Under the pieces are notes generated by a model. The model had not been told where the DNA came from, made no database searches, and saw only the letters and a program-made list of their open reading frames with translations. This document shows positions 28,484 through 36,887 of a DNA stretch of 64,000 bases, one piece after another; position 1 is the stretch's first letter; every line of letters starts with the position of its first letter. The position numbers and the translations under genes are program-made. The stretch is from Paenibacillus paridis (GTDB lineage Bacteria > Bacillota > Bacilli > Paenibacillales > Paenibacillaceae): the NCBI RefSeq assembly GCF_006345825.1, contig NZ_VCIX01000082.1, positions 186,001 to 250,000 of the forward strand, read 5' to 3'.

Positions 28484-29905
28484 ATGAAACGAATGATCTT
28501 GACGATTGCATCAGCGTTCATTTTTGTCCAACTCGTCTTTAACGTTTCTAGTTCCTCTGATCACGTTGTTAACGCATCAAGTTCGGTATCCCCTTCAAGA
28601 GTGTTTCAAATGAATCATGCTAATGGCACAATCAAATTCGATCCAAATTACGGGGGTTCAATTGTAAGCGCAACCAATAATGGGCATGAAATGGTCGACA
28701 GTACAGACTATGGCAGACTGTGGCAAATGGCAATCGGCATTGGCAATGACCCCACCCAAGCAAGCTCTAATGGCGTACAGAAAAACAGGATTAAAGTTTA
28801 TGGCGACTCGGCAAGCTCCATCTACCAATACTACGGAGAAGAGCTGGCAGCCACCTCTACCCGGTATCATGTAGCTTTGCATGCCCCGATGTGGATCGCT
28901 CAAATTGCTCAAGAAAGCATTCCTGAGCTAACCGTTTCCGGCAATTTAACCAATCCTGCTTTTAATGTATTCCGGGCAACGAATACCACAACCGCATGGC
29001 CAAATATGACCAACGTTCCGCAGAACATCACCAAATATCAGTTTTATGAAGGTAAGGTTGCCGTCAAGGTTGAAGGTAAACTAACAGGCTACAATACCGT
29101 CGATAACTGGTATGGCATTCAATTTAGACAGAATGCATCCGGAGACGGCATCAGTCAATCCGGCTATTTGGCACTTCTGCGACATGACGGATCTCTTGAT
29201 TTGCTTAAAGCTTCCACTTCGGGTCCGGTACTGCTTGGCAGAGTCAATACGGGCCTTACCGTCCTGAACCAAACTTACCAGATCGAAGTACGTACAACCG
29301 GATCCAATCTGCAGGTATGGCTTGACGATGTTAAGAAAATCGAAGTAACCGATTCCAGCTTCAATGGCAATTATGCAGCTCTTACTAATTTTAATAATAA
29401 TGTGGATTGGAAAAATATCGGGTTTTATGATATGGGCATTCAGTTTGACAGCGACACGGTATACGATCCCGCAACCAACAAGTTCACATTGACTACAAAA
29501 ATCAACAATCTTTCCGGCGCTGTCCGGCCCATCGATGGCGATTTTGTTCAAACGCCTATCTTCTTTATGAATCGTCCCGGCGACCCAACACTCAATAAGC
29601 TGTATTATCGAACTACAGCTGCAGGCAGCTGGATTAATTATGCAGGCCCCGACCGTCACTGGAAATTGGACCCTTCTTCACCCACTTATGCGTATGAATT
29701 CTTGATTGGGAATGATCAAAATCCGGGTTACTCCCTTGTATTCCGCAGCCTATCGACGAATTCGCATGACCAATACCGCTTGGTTGATAATGCCGAAGTA
29801 TATGCCATGGTCGTTGAAAATGATGTAAACTCAGGGTCCTATGTCGCAACGTTGGGAACGACCAATCCAGCGCGGAGCATTACTACATCATTTTACCTTT
29901 ATTAA
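28484..29905 (+). CDS. Secreted protein of unknown function with LamG-like region
   Basis: A 473-residue protein with a signal peptide (MKRMILTIASAFIFVQLVF, cleavage probably near residue 30). I do not recognise a named family. The first part (residues about 45-170) is beta-rich with NGTIKFDPNYGGSIVSATN. Residues about 180-320 resemble a concanavalin/LamG or DUF1080-like jelly roll (YQFYEGKVAVKVEGKLTGYN, TYQIEVRTTGSNLQVWLDDV). A beta-rich C-terminus follows (ITTSFYLY end). AGGAGGT lies before the ATG. It has its own strong promoter with the best operator copy of the regulon, so it is probably a highly induced extracellular glycan-binding protein or enzyme for the same substrate. Confidence 0.75.
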   Translation: MKRMILTIASAFIFVQLVFNVSSSSDHVVNASSSVSPSRVFQMNHANGTIKFDPNYGGSIVSATNNGHEMVDSTDYGRLWQMAIGIGNDPTQASSNGVQKNRIKVYGDSASSIYQYYGEELAATSTRYHVALHAPMWIAQIAQESIPELTVSGNLTNPAFNVFRATNTTTAWPNMTNVPQNITKYQFYEGKVAVKVEGKLTGYNTVDNWYGIQFRQNASGDGISQSGYLALLRHDGSLDLLKASTSGPVLLGRVNTGLTVLNQTYQIEVRTTGSNLQVWLDDVKKIEVTDSSFNGNYAALTNFNNNVDWKNIGFYDMGIQFDSDTVYDPATNKFTLTTKINNLSGAVRPIDGDFVQTPIFFMNRPGDPTLNKLYYRTTAAGSWINYAGPDRHWKLDPSSPTYAYEFLIGNDQNPGYSLVFRSLSTNSHDQYRLVDNAEVYAMVVENDVNSGSYVATLGTTNPARSITTSFYLY

Positions 29906-29919
29906 TGAACCCTCTCCAG

Positions 29920-29948
29920 AAAGCGGCCTATGAAGTAGGCCGCTTTTT
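29920..29948 (+). terminator. Terminator after the secreted protein gene
   Basis: AAAGCGGCCTA, a five-base loop and TAGGCCGCTTTTT: a short GC-rich stem followed by a T run, typical rho-independent form. Confidence 0.9.
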
Positions 29949-29987
29949 AGCGCAAAGTGCCGCCCCTTCAGAAAGGAGGACCTTTTA

Positions 29988-30920
29988 ATGAACCTTAACC
30001 CTATGACCAAGATTAGGTCTGAGCGTATCTTCAACGATCAAATTCCGTTCTCTATCCACCAATACGCATACGATAGCTATGACGAATTAGAAATGCACGT
30101 TCACGATTTTATCGAAATTGTTTATGTATGCCGCGGCAAAGGGCTGCATAAAGTCCGGGATCAGATTATACCTGTATCCGAAGGCGATCTCTTCATCGTC
30201 CATTACGATACTCCCCACTGCTTTTATCCGTACGACCGAAAAAACACAGATGGGCTTCTGGTTTATAACTGTATGTTTCTCCCTGTCTTTATTGAGCATC
30301 TCCAGATCGAGCTCCCCATCCTGCGGGGCATTACAAGCTTATTTCTACTTCATGGACTTTATCCTGAGGAAACCAGCAATGTACCCAACCTGAAACTAGG
30401 TGCAGCGCCCCACAAGGCATTTGTGCAGCTTTTTTCCAGCATGCTTGAGGAATATCAGGGCAAGCAGGAAGGCTATTTGGACGTACTGAAGATGCAGCTT
30501 TGCCAGCTTCTTATCCAAACCTATAGAACCTACAAAGACTCATACAGCGATGGCCCCCATCCCGATAAATACAAACTGGAGCTTATCCAACAATCCATTT
30601 TATTTATGCGCGAACAATTTTCAAGCCCCATTCAGCTCAACCAGTTGTCCCAAAACGCCTTGCTCAGCAAAAGTTATTTTTCCGGGATATTCAAAAGCGT
30701 GACAGGAATGAGTGCGCTAGACTATTTGCAGAAGGTACGCATCGAGGAGGCTTGCCGACTGCTGGTGAAAGACACAGAAACGATAATCCATATATCCGAG
30801 TCTGTAGGATACAAAGATTACCGTTTCTTTAACAAAACTTTTCGTAAAATTACTGGCATGACTGCCTCAGCATACCGTAAGAAGTTCGGCATCGCTAAGA
30901 GCCATAACCAAGATACCTGA
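29988..30920 (+). CDS. AraC-family regulator with N-terminal cupin domain
   Basis: A 310-residue cytoplasmic regulator. Residues about 15-150 form a cupin-like sugar-sensing domain (EMHVHDFIEIVYV, EGDLFIVHYDTPHCF). Residues about 205-300 hold the double helix-turn-helix of the AraC family (QLNQLSQNALLSKSYFSGIFK, ITGMTASAYRKKFG). The ATG follows GGAGG by eight bases. Its 3' end overlaps the convergent GH78-like gene by 54 bases. It may control that gene or other carbohydrate genes; no operator could be assigned. Confidence 0.9.
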   Translation: MNLNPMTKIRSERIFNDQIPFSIHQYAYDSYDELEMHVHDFIEIVYVCRGKGLHKVRDQIIPVSEGDLFIVHYDTPHCFYPYDRKNTDGLLVYNCMFLPVFIEHLQIELPILRGITSLFLLHGLYPEETSNVPNLKLGAAPHKAFVQLFSSMLEEYQGKQEGYLDVLKMQLCQLLIQTYRTYKDSYSDGPHPDKYKLELIQQSILFMREQFSSPIQLNQLSQNALLSKSYFSGIFKSVTGMSALDYLQKVRIEEACRLLVKDTETIIHISESVGYKDYRFFNKTFRKITGMTASAYRKKFGIAKSHNQDT

Positions 30921-32570
30921 AGGAGCCTGAATGACGGAATGTACAGTTCCGTCATTCCGTTTGGTATGCTTCACATAAATGATGCCTAATGGCGTTGGGA
31001 AGCTGCCCTCTGCCCATTCCAGATCCCCTAGATTCGGCATGATTTGAACGACCTTGCAACCAGCCTCTACAATTTCAAAACCTAATACATGGCGTGACAG
31101 CCAGGCGGTTGGGCCGGCTGCCCAGCCATGACACAGGCTGTGCCTATATCCTTGATAACAATAGTTCCCGTAAGTACCATGGACATCCACTTTCCCCTCG
31201 GGGGTGATTTCATCAATGCGGGCGGCGTCCTTCATCCATGAAAGATCAAAATCCTCCCAGAAGGTCGTTGCGCCAAGTTCAAGCATTGCACCCCAATACT
31301 CCCGAATACAATCAAGGCTTCCTTGAATATCTCCGGCCTTTGCGCGAGCCTCCAGCATGTAGTAACCATAAAAGGTAGACACGCCGCGCGACCCGTCTAC
31401 GGCGATTACTTCATCATTCGCTTCCTGTGCGCTCCACAAATCGGCTAGCGCCATCAATGCAGCGGCCTGCTTGCTTCCCGCGTGATGGGGCACATGCCGC
31501 CTAAGTTTTTGCTCGGTTTTCTGGCAGCGATCGGAAGCAGCCTCATCTCCAAGTATGAGGCATAGCTCTGCACCGCGTTTCATCGCCAGTACGAATAGAG
31601 CGTGGACGCCGGCTTTCACGCCTTCCGGATTTTCGCTAGATGGCCAATCTAGAAAAGGGTCAGGGATTTCATTTGTCCCATCTTCATTAATTCGTTCGGA
31701 GATAACATCAAGCAAACCGACAAGGTAGCTTTGCTGCTCTGCCAAATAAGCGATATCTCCGCTTTGCATATACCAATCGTATTGAATGAGCAGCCACCAA
31801 ACGGAGTAGCTAGGGAATGACATCCAGCCTGGAAGAGGAGTTCGATCCCTGATAAAGTCCAGGCTATCGGGAACGATTTCGTGGCTGCCGAACACCGCTT
31901 GCAGCGTTGATGTCTCCGGATGCAAATCACCGACCCATACTAAGCGATCCCGCTTAATCCCATCCCACAAATAGTCCTGCATGTTCAAATGTACGGTGTA
32001 AGCGCCTGTGTGCCAAATCCGATCCAATAGCGGATCGCTGCTTCGGAAAGCTCCTTTATATTCTAAATCACGATAGAGAAACACGGCACGCACGCTTTTT
32101 AATTCGATGTAGCTGTTTTCTTCCATTAAGTCGATCCGCAAAAAACGGAATCCCGTATTACCGATTTCGGCAGTGCCAAGGAACGGCACATCGATCATTT
32201 GATCGCGTATGGCGTGATCATTTGTCGCATTCCGTTCCCCGCCCACGTCGCTCATCGCCTCCATGGCTGACTCCCCGAAACGCACCCTAAGCCTCGCAGT
32301 TCGTCCGTTCCCGCCCATATACCAGGTTGCGATTTGTACTCCTCCATGCAGCTCTCTGCCGAAATCAAGTAAAATGCTTGCAGGACTCCCTTCATTTCTT
32401 AGCACGCATGGATGATCGGCTTGCAGCGTAGACTGGCCGTCTCGTCCATCCAGCAAGCTCGCAGCATTTTCTACCGCAGATCCCTCATCTGTCGACATCC
32501 ATAAGATTTTGCTCGCTGTCACGTATTCCCGAATTCTAGGATCTCTTACTGCCCCTCCACCACTCAACAT
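30867..32570 (-). CDS. GH78-like protein (putative alpha-L-rhamnosidase)
   Basis: About 567 residues without a signal peptide. It has the layout of a GH78 catalytic half: a beta-sandwich (residues about 60-180), then an (alpha/alpha)6 barrel with LWDGIKRDRLVWVGD near residue 210, which corresponds to the DGP-RDE-WTGD motif of alpha-L-rhamnosidases, and HSLCHGWAAGPTAWLSRH near residue 490. It is shorter than typical GH78 enzymes (900 or more residues). The usual DGPKRDE acids are only partly kept: the Pro of DGP is Ile and the Glu position reads Arg, so activity needs caution. The ATG at 32570 follows GGAGGT; a GTG at 32597 has no good site. Its tail overlaps the convergent AraC gene. Confidence 0.8.
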   Translation of the reverse strand: MLSGGGAVRDPRIREYVTASKILWMSTDEGSAVENAASLLDGRDGQSTLQADHPCVLRNEGSPASILLDFGRELHGGVQIATWYMGGNGRTARLRVRFGESAMEAMSDVGGERNATNDHAIRDQMIDVPFLGTAEIGNTGFRFLRIDLMEENSYIELKSVRAVFLYRDLEYKGAFRSSDPLLDRIWHTGAYTVHLNMQDYLWDGIKRDRLVWVGDLHPETSTLQAVFGSHEIVPDSLDFIRDRTPLPGWMSFPSYSVWWLLIQYDWYMQSGDIAYLAEQQSYLVGLLDVISERINEDGTNEIPDPFLDWPSSENPEGVKAGVHALFVLAMKRGAELCLILGDEAASDRCQKTEQKLRRHVPHHAGSKQAAALMALADLWSAQEANDEVIAVDGSRGVSTFYGYYMLEARAKAGDIQGSLDCIREYWGAMLELGATTFWEDFDLSWMKDAARIDEITPEGKVDVHGTYGNYCYQGYRHSLCHGWAAGPTAWLSRHVLGFEIVEAGCKVVQIMPNLGDLEWAEGSFPTPLGIIYVKHTKRNDGTVHSVIQAPSGILVMALSDAELLTVC

Positions 32571-32701
32571 CCAGCCACCTCCACTCCTTCGTTTCACTCA
32601 TTATAAAATTCGACAACGCCTGTCGGCTATACCTGCATCGCAAATGATTGTGGGGGGATTCTACTTTTTTATAAATGAGATCAACTGTTGCGTCTGATGA
32701 T

Positions 32702-32731
32702 AAAAAAAGAGACTGCCCGCAAGCAGTCTCA
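32702..32731 (-). terminator. Terminator after terC
   Basis: On the minus strand GAGACTGC, a six-base loop and GCAGTCTC followed by seven T: a clear rho-independent terminator 62 bases past the terC stop. Confidence 0.9.
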
Positions 32732-32792
32732 ACTGGATATATTCGTTTCTTGAATCTTGATTAGTATAGCCCAACATATTCTCAGGCTGTAC

Positions 32793-33581
32793 TTAAGCCG
32801 CTTCCGATGCTTCGTTTTGCTTCTCCTTGCCGCCTGATACGAACCAGCCGATTACGGCGATAAGAACAAGCACCACGTAGAAGGTTACTTTCCAGCCCGT
32901 CGATTCCGCAAAATCATGCGGGATAACGTGGAGCGATGGATGCGCCAATGTATGGACCGCAAGCTTCACGCCGACCCAGCCGACGATGAAAAAGGCAGCG
33001 ACTTCCAAAGCAGGTCTGCTCTCAAGCAGCTTCACGAACATATTCGCTGCAAAACGCATGATGATCAGGCCGATAAATCCGCCTAGGAAAATGACGATAA
33101 AGTGTCCGCCATCCATGCCTCCAATTTTCGGCAATGTTGTTGCCGGCAAAGCTACTGCCAGTGCTACCGCTGCCAGTATCGAGTCGACTGCGAAAGCGAT
33201 ATCCGCGATCTCAACTTTCAATACCGTTATCCAAAACCCGCTTTTCTTTGGTTCCTTGCCAGAGCTCTTGGCTGCGGAATCTTCGCCTTTCTTCACAATA
33301 AGCTTTCGGAATATGTGGTTGAGCGCTATAAACAGAAGATAAAGCGCTCCTATCGCTTGTACCTGCCAGACATCCACCAAAAACGAAATCGCGAACAATG
33401 AACCAAACCGGAAAACAAATGCGCCTGCCAAGCCATAAAACAATGCTTTCTTACGCTCGGCAGGAGGCAAATGCTTAACCATGATTGCCAGTACAAGCGC
33501 GTTGTCGGCTGCGAGCAGCCCCTCAAGCGCAATGAGTACGAGCAGCACCCAGCCATACTCCATTAATATTCCAAAATCCAT
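32793..33581 (-). CDS. TerC-family integral membrane protein, probable Mn exporter
   Basis: About 262 residues with seven to eight transmembrane segments. Characteristic TerC features are LEGLLAADNALVLAIMV (residues about 17-33) and VEIADIAFAVDSILAAVA near residue 125, both carrying conserved acidic residues in the membrane. In Bacillus, TerC relatives YceF and YkoY act in manganese export or metalation of exported proteins. The ATG at 33581 has AGGAGG seven bases upstream; the longer frame to 33689 runs through the riboswitch RNA and is not coding. The upstream yybP-ykoY riboswitch implies induction by manganese. It has its own terminator and is unrelated to the sugar loci. Confidence 0.92.
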   Translation of the reverse strand: MDFGILMEYGWVLLVLIALEGLLAADNALVLAIMVKHLPPAERKKALFYGLAGAFVFRFGSLFAISFLVDVWQVQAIGALYLLFIALNHIFRKLIVKKGEDSAAKSSGKEPKKSGFWITVLKVEIADIAFAVDSILAAVALAVALPATTLPKIGGMDGGHFIVIFLGGFIGLIIMRFAANMFVKLLESRPALEVAAFFIVGWVGVKLAVHTLAHPSLHVIPHDFAESTGWKVTFYVVLVLIAVIGWFVSGGKEKQNEASEAA

Positions 33582-33609
33582 TTGACATCCTCCTAAAATA
33601 AAATGATGG

Positions 33610-33765
33610 GCTTGCCATCTTGCTCCCAAACGCCAAGAGACCTTTGCCTCGGTAGGCAAAGGTCTCGCTAACAATGCCTCTATCGGCAATGCCCATAAAG
33701 CCGGAGAACTTTCATTCTCGGATTGACGACTTTTATGTGACAGCTACTCCCCATTTGCGTATGGG
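33610..33765 (-). promoter_or_regulatory. yybP-ykoY manganese riboswitch
   Basis: On the minus strand the conserved element GGGGAGTAGCTGTCAC begins near 33755. It is followed by AAAGTCGTCAATCC, CCGGCTTTATGGGCATTGCC and a long variable stem (AGAGACCTTTGCC / GGCAAAGGTCTC, 33636-33667), the familiar order of the Gram-positive yybP-ykoY family. These RNAs bind Mn2+ and switch on the downstream gene. No T run follows the stem, so control may act on translation or on a terminator closer to the start. Confidence 0.9.
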
Positions 33766-33805
33766 TTACCTATTCAGTTGCGATAGAACATCTTGCTTAA
33801 AGCGT

Positions 33806-33835
33806 CTAATAAAATGTGATACGGGTCGTGGACAA
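33806..33835 (-). promoter_or_regulatory. Promoter of the riboswitch-terC transcript
   Basis: Minus-strand TTGTCC (33835-33830), an 18-base spacer and TATTAG (33811-33806), about 45 bases before the first conserved riboswitch block. Spacing and place fit; the -10 box is imperfect. Confidence 0.4.
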
Positions 33836-33967
33836 CAATGGTTTCAGTATTGCCAGAAAAATTTTAAACAAAAATAAAAAATGAATATGAACATGTAACA
33901 CTCAGTATCGACGTAGGCAACTATAATTTTCCGCCTAGCGGGTCAGAATTCAAGAGTACAACAACAG

Positions 33968-34013
33968 GAAAAAGCCGAACGAATCCAGGATACTATCCTG
34001 AATTCCGTTTGGC
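33968..34013 (-). terminator. Terminator after the cupin gene
   Basis: On the minus strand GCCAAACGGAATTCAGGATA pairs imperfectly with TATCCTGGATTCGTTCGGC and is followed by a T run. It lies about 70 bases past the cupin stop. The stretch between here and the terC promoter holds nothing else recognisable. Confidence 0.75.
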
Positions 34014-34080
34014 ATCATCCGTGAGATCGTAAAATATGAAGACTCTAACGATTTTGCTTCATCGGTTACGGGTTCCCCGA

Positions 34081-34395
34081 TTATTCAATTAAATCCTGTC
34101 TAAGCGGCGTAAAGGTATCAAGCAGTTTGCTCTTCTGAAGGGCGCGGCAGCCGTGCTCGGCAAGGCTTGGGATATAGATCGTTTCCCCTGCGGAGATGAC
34201 CGTTTTCTCGCCATTGATCGAAAATTCCAGCCGACCTTCCAAACAATAGGAGAGCTGTTCGTGCACGTGGCTGTGCAAATAACCTTCCGCGCCTTCCTCA
34301 AAATGTACCTCCATCATCATAACCGTTTGGCCTGGGGTAAAGATTTTCCGCTTCACGCCCGGCTCGGCATTTTCCCATACGTTTAATCTGCTCAT
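34081..34395 (-). CDS. Small cupin-domain protein
   Basis: A 104-residue single-domain cupin. Metal-ligand type residues are seen in the first motif (EVHFEEGAEGYLHSHVHEQL, with three His and Glu) and the second (PSLAEHGC with His). Small cupins of this kind (KdgF-like) in uronate loci linearise unsaturated uronates released by lyases. The neighbouring heparinase II/III-type lyase makes such a role attractive, but it is inference. It begins 57 bases after the preceding lyase-like gene with AGGAGA before the ATG, and a terminator follows, so it is probably the last gene of that operon. Confidence 0.85.
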   Translation of the reverse strand: MSRLNVWENAEPGVKRKIFTPGQTVMMMEVHFEEGAEGYLHSHVHEQLSYCLEGRLEFSINGEKTVISAGETIYIPSLAEHGCRALQKSKLLDTFTPLRQDLIE

Positions 34396-34452
34396 TGTGG
34401 CATTCTCCTATCCGGTTTGATTTTATATTTTTTTCTTTTCATTCGCTTAAAT

Positions 34453-36852
34453 TTAAACATATTGGCTTTTGTTCTCGCTTTGTACAAAGGTCAGCTCATA
34501 ACCGTTTGAAGCAAACAGCTGAAGCTTCGTTGAATCGAATACAGGGGATAGCTGCTCGCAATAGCTTTGGAACTGACTGAGACTTGCAAACTCCTCTTTC
34601 GAACCGCACTGGCATACATAGGCCGTTCGCTTCCCATATAACCGATATTCGCACTCAAACAGCTGATCGTTATGCGGCACCAGTTCGCCGCTGCTCCATA
34701 TGGCTACGTAACCGCCATCCTTTTGTCCGAACAACCACTGCCCACTCTGTGACACCGTATCAAATTTACTGGTTGGAAAAAATAGATGCGTAAAGGTAAC
34801 CGGATGCTCCTCGCCGATATCGTAGATGGCACCGAGCATGCTCTTCTGCTGCTTAATGGCGGGCATGATGCCATTCCCGTACCAATAGCCCGGACGCATG
34901 CCGCCATCATCCGTCATCTCTCCCGGGTGGTTCGTGAATACAACCGTATCATTATCCAGTGCCGCATACCACATATGCTGCTGATAGCCTTGCACCCCCG
35001 GCTCAAATCGGGAAGTGCCGTGAAAGCGCTCATTGAAGGACTTGATATAGTCATTGGATTCAATGTCTGCGGAATCGTCAAAGCTGATATTTTCCCAGAA
35101 AATCGGATTCGTATCCTGCCTCGGCGATTGGACGGAGGTGAGCATATAATCCCTTTCTTTGTTCAGCATAACCCAAGCATTGCCGGTTTGGTATTCCATC
35201 TCCAATGGCTCTTCCATCAGATAGACAAATGATTCAGGCAGCTGATACCTGCTGTTCATTAGGAAGACCATCCACTCGCTATTGCCAACCGGAGCATCTC
35301 CGTTCAGCAAGCTCATCAACGACTGGGCGGATTGGGTAAACGGAAGAATAACCGAACGGTAAATTCTCGCCTGCGGGGCGATGATAGAGCCCCGGAAGGT
35401 ATGGCAAGCAAACGACCGCAGCATCGAATTCACCAAGCGTGCAGCCCTGCCAGACTCCTCTTCCTCCATATAATCCACAACGTTTAATAAAGCGCCTAAG
35501 GTTACGCACATATAATCCGCGCTTAGAAATTCTTCAAAGCCGTATTCTTCTAAATCTCCGAGCCATTGCTGAATCCTGCCCTTTGCCACCTTGCTGACTT
35601 CGACTCCCGTGCGTCCTGACCTAGGAAACAAGCGATCCGGGTATTGCAAGCCCGCCATATAAGCGCAAATATAGAACATCAGCGCATGATTCTCGCTCCA
35701 GAAACACATCCCGTCAGAGCCGTCTTCGGTCATCCAATAGCGATAATTCAGAATGGCTTGCTCTGCCTGAGCGGACAAGGAACTAGGCAAAGAGTGGGAG
35801 CGCATCAGGCGGAGAAGCCCTGCCAGGAAAAAGTCCGAGCAGTCTTCCCTTCGCTCTATTTGTTCCAATGCCTGCCGGATATGAGCCTCGTCATGAACGG
35901 CTTTCTTCCCGAGCTCCCAACGTGCCAGCACGTAAAACAATCCAAAACGCAGCGGCTCGAACGTCTGGCCCGCCCCTAAAGCAGCAAGCTCTTCAAACAT
36001 ATGCTGGCTTCTTTCGGCGGAAGACTCGGTTTTGCGATAAACAGGCTTGCGGTTTTGCAGCAATTCGATTTTGCGGGAAAGCCGCTTATTCCCAATTTCC
36101 CCATAAACGACAGCCATGAGCTCATCTTCGTGCACATCCACATGACTCATGCCGCTGATGTCGGCACGCTGCTCGTCATTGTGGATATCGCGATAGGTCA
36201 GATAGACCGGACACGGAGGATTTCCGGGGAAAAATATCCGCTTTCCATTCATCTTAATATTGGATAACCACTGATCCAAGGCAAGGAACGGTTTTGCGTT
36301 CTCTGCGTCTGGAAGCACGGATTCAATGTCCTCCCATTTGTCCAACAGTTGAATCCCGAATATGTTTCTTGTGTCCCGAACCGCCAAGTTCTGCATGCGA
36401 ATGAGCAAGGAATTATAGCCTTTTTTGAGAGACAACGTAATTTCCTTCTTCATAATCGGCTTGTATACCGGTACCTCAACGGAACAAACCTTTTGCTCGC
36501 CAAGCCATATATCCACTGCGGTGTAAGTCCATAGAACAGCCTGCACATCTATATCTTCCTGTACAACAAGCCCTGTTGCCGCTAGCAGCTCCACCTTTTT
36601 CGGCGTGACCGAAAACTGGCTAATATTCACAAAGCCGCTGCGCGGATAATAATACTCCCATGAGAGTCCCAATTCGCTCGGCTGGCCCAATCGGATCGGG
36701 CCGGAGGGAGCCTGCTTATCTCGTTCGGCAACGATCGATCGCATATATTGTTCAAAGCGAATCTGGTTTTTGTCCGTTTGATCGGCGATAAAATCAGTAA
36801 ATTGCGGTCCTGAAATGAGATAATGAGAAATAAATCCGTTGAAGTCCTCCAC
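34453..36852 (-). CDS. Uncharacterised lyase-like protein beside heparinase II/III
   Basis: About 799 residues, no signal peptide. I do not recognise a named family. An N-terminal beta-rich part (residues about 50-250) is followed by a mostly helical region (about 270-520) and a C-terminal beta-rich half. The helical region has FWSENHALMFYICAYMAGLQY and a possible toroid pattern, and the C-terminal half has FHGTSRFEPGVQGYQQHMWYAALD and VFTNHPG. This order recalls alginate/heparinase-type polysaccharide lyases with an (alpha/alpha) toroid and beta-sandwich; Asn-His and Tyr-Gln-Gln-His are candidate catalytic residues. The frame opens at a GTG overlapping the previous stop (36891) but GGAGGTG precedes a GTG at 36852, chosen here. 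Confidence 0.72.
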   Translation of the reverse strand: MEDFNGFISHYLISGPQFTDFIADQTDKNQIRFEQYMRSIVAERDKQAPSGPIRLGQPSELGLSWEYYYPRSGFVNISQFSVTPKKVELLAATGLVVQEDIDVQAVLWTYTAVDIWLGEQKVCSVEVPVYKPIMKKEITLSLKKGYNSLLIRMQNLAVRDTRNIFGIQLLDKWEDIESVLPDAENAKPFLALDQWLSNIKMNGKRIFFPGNPPCPVYLTYRDIHNDEQRADISGMSHVDVHEDELMAVVYGEIGNKRLSRKIELLQNRKPVYRKTESSAERSQHMFEELAALGAGQTFEPLRFGLFYVLARWELGKKAVHDEAHIRQALEQIERREDCSDFFLAGLLRLMRSHSLPSSLSAQAEQAILNYRYWMTEDGSDGMCFWSENHALMFYICAYMAGLQYPDRLFPRSGRTGVEVSKVAKGRIQQWLGDLEEYGFEEFLSADYMCVTLGALLNVVDYMEEEESGRAARLVNSMLRSFACHTFRGSIIAPQARIYRSVILPFTQSAQSLMSLLNGDAPVGNSEWMVFLMNSRYQLPESFVYLMEEPLEMEYQTGNAWVMLNKERDYMLTSVQSPRQDTNPIFWENISFDDSADIESNDYIKSFNERFHGTSRFEPGVQGYQQHMWYAALDNDTVVFTNHPGEMTDDGGMRPGYWYGNGIMPAIKQQKSMLGAIYDIGEEHPVTFTHLFFPTSKFDTVSQSGQWLFGQKDGGYVAIWSSGELVPHNDQLFECEYRLYGKRTAYVCQCGSKEEFASLSQFQSYCEQLSPVFDSTKLQLFASNGYELTFVQSENKSQYV

Positions 36853-36887
36853 ATCCGCCACCTCCGTTTTTGTCACACCGGCATTTG

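Noticed and set aside
33582..33689. N-terminal extension of TerC
   Set aside because: The frame is open to 33689, but these bases are the riboswitch stem and leader, and AGGAGG is correctly spaced to the ATG at 33581.
35023..35037. cre-like TGAAAGCGCTCA in the lyase-like gene
   Set aside because: The first position does not match the consensus, and it is far inside a coding sequence.
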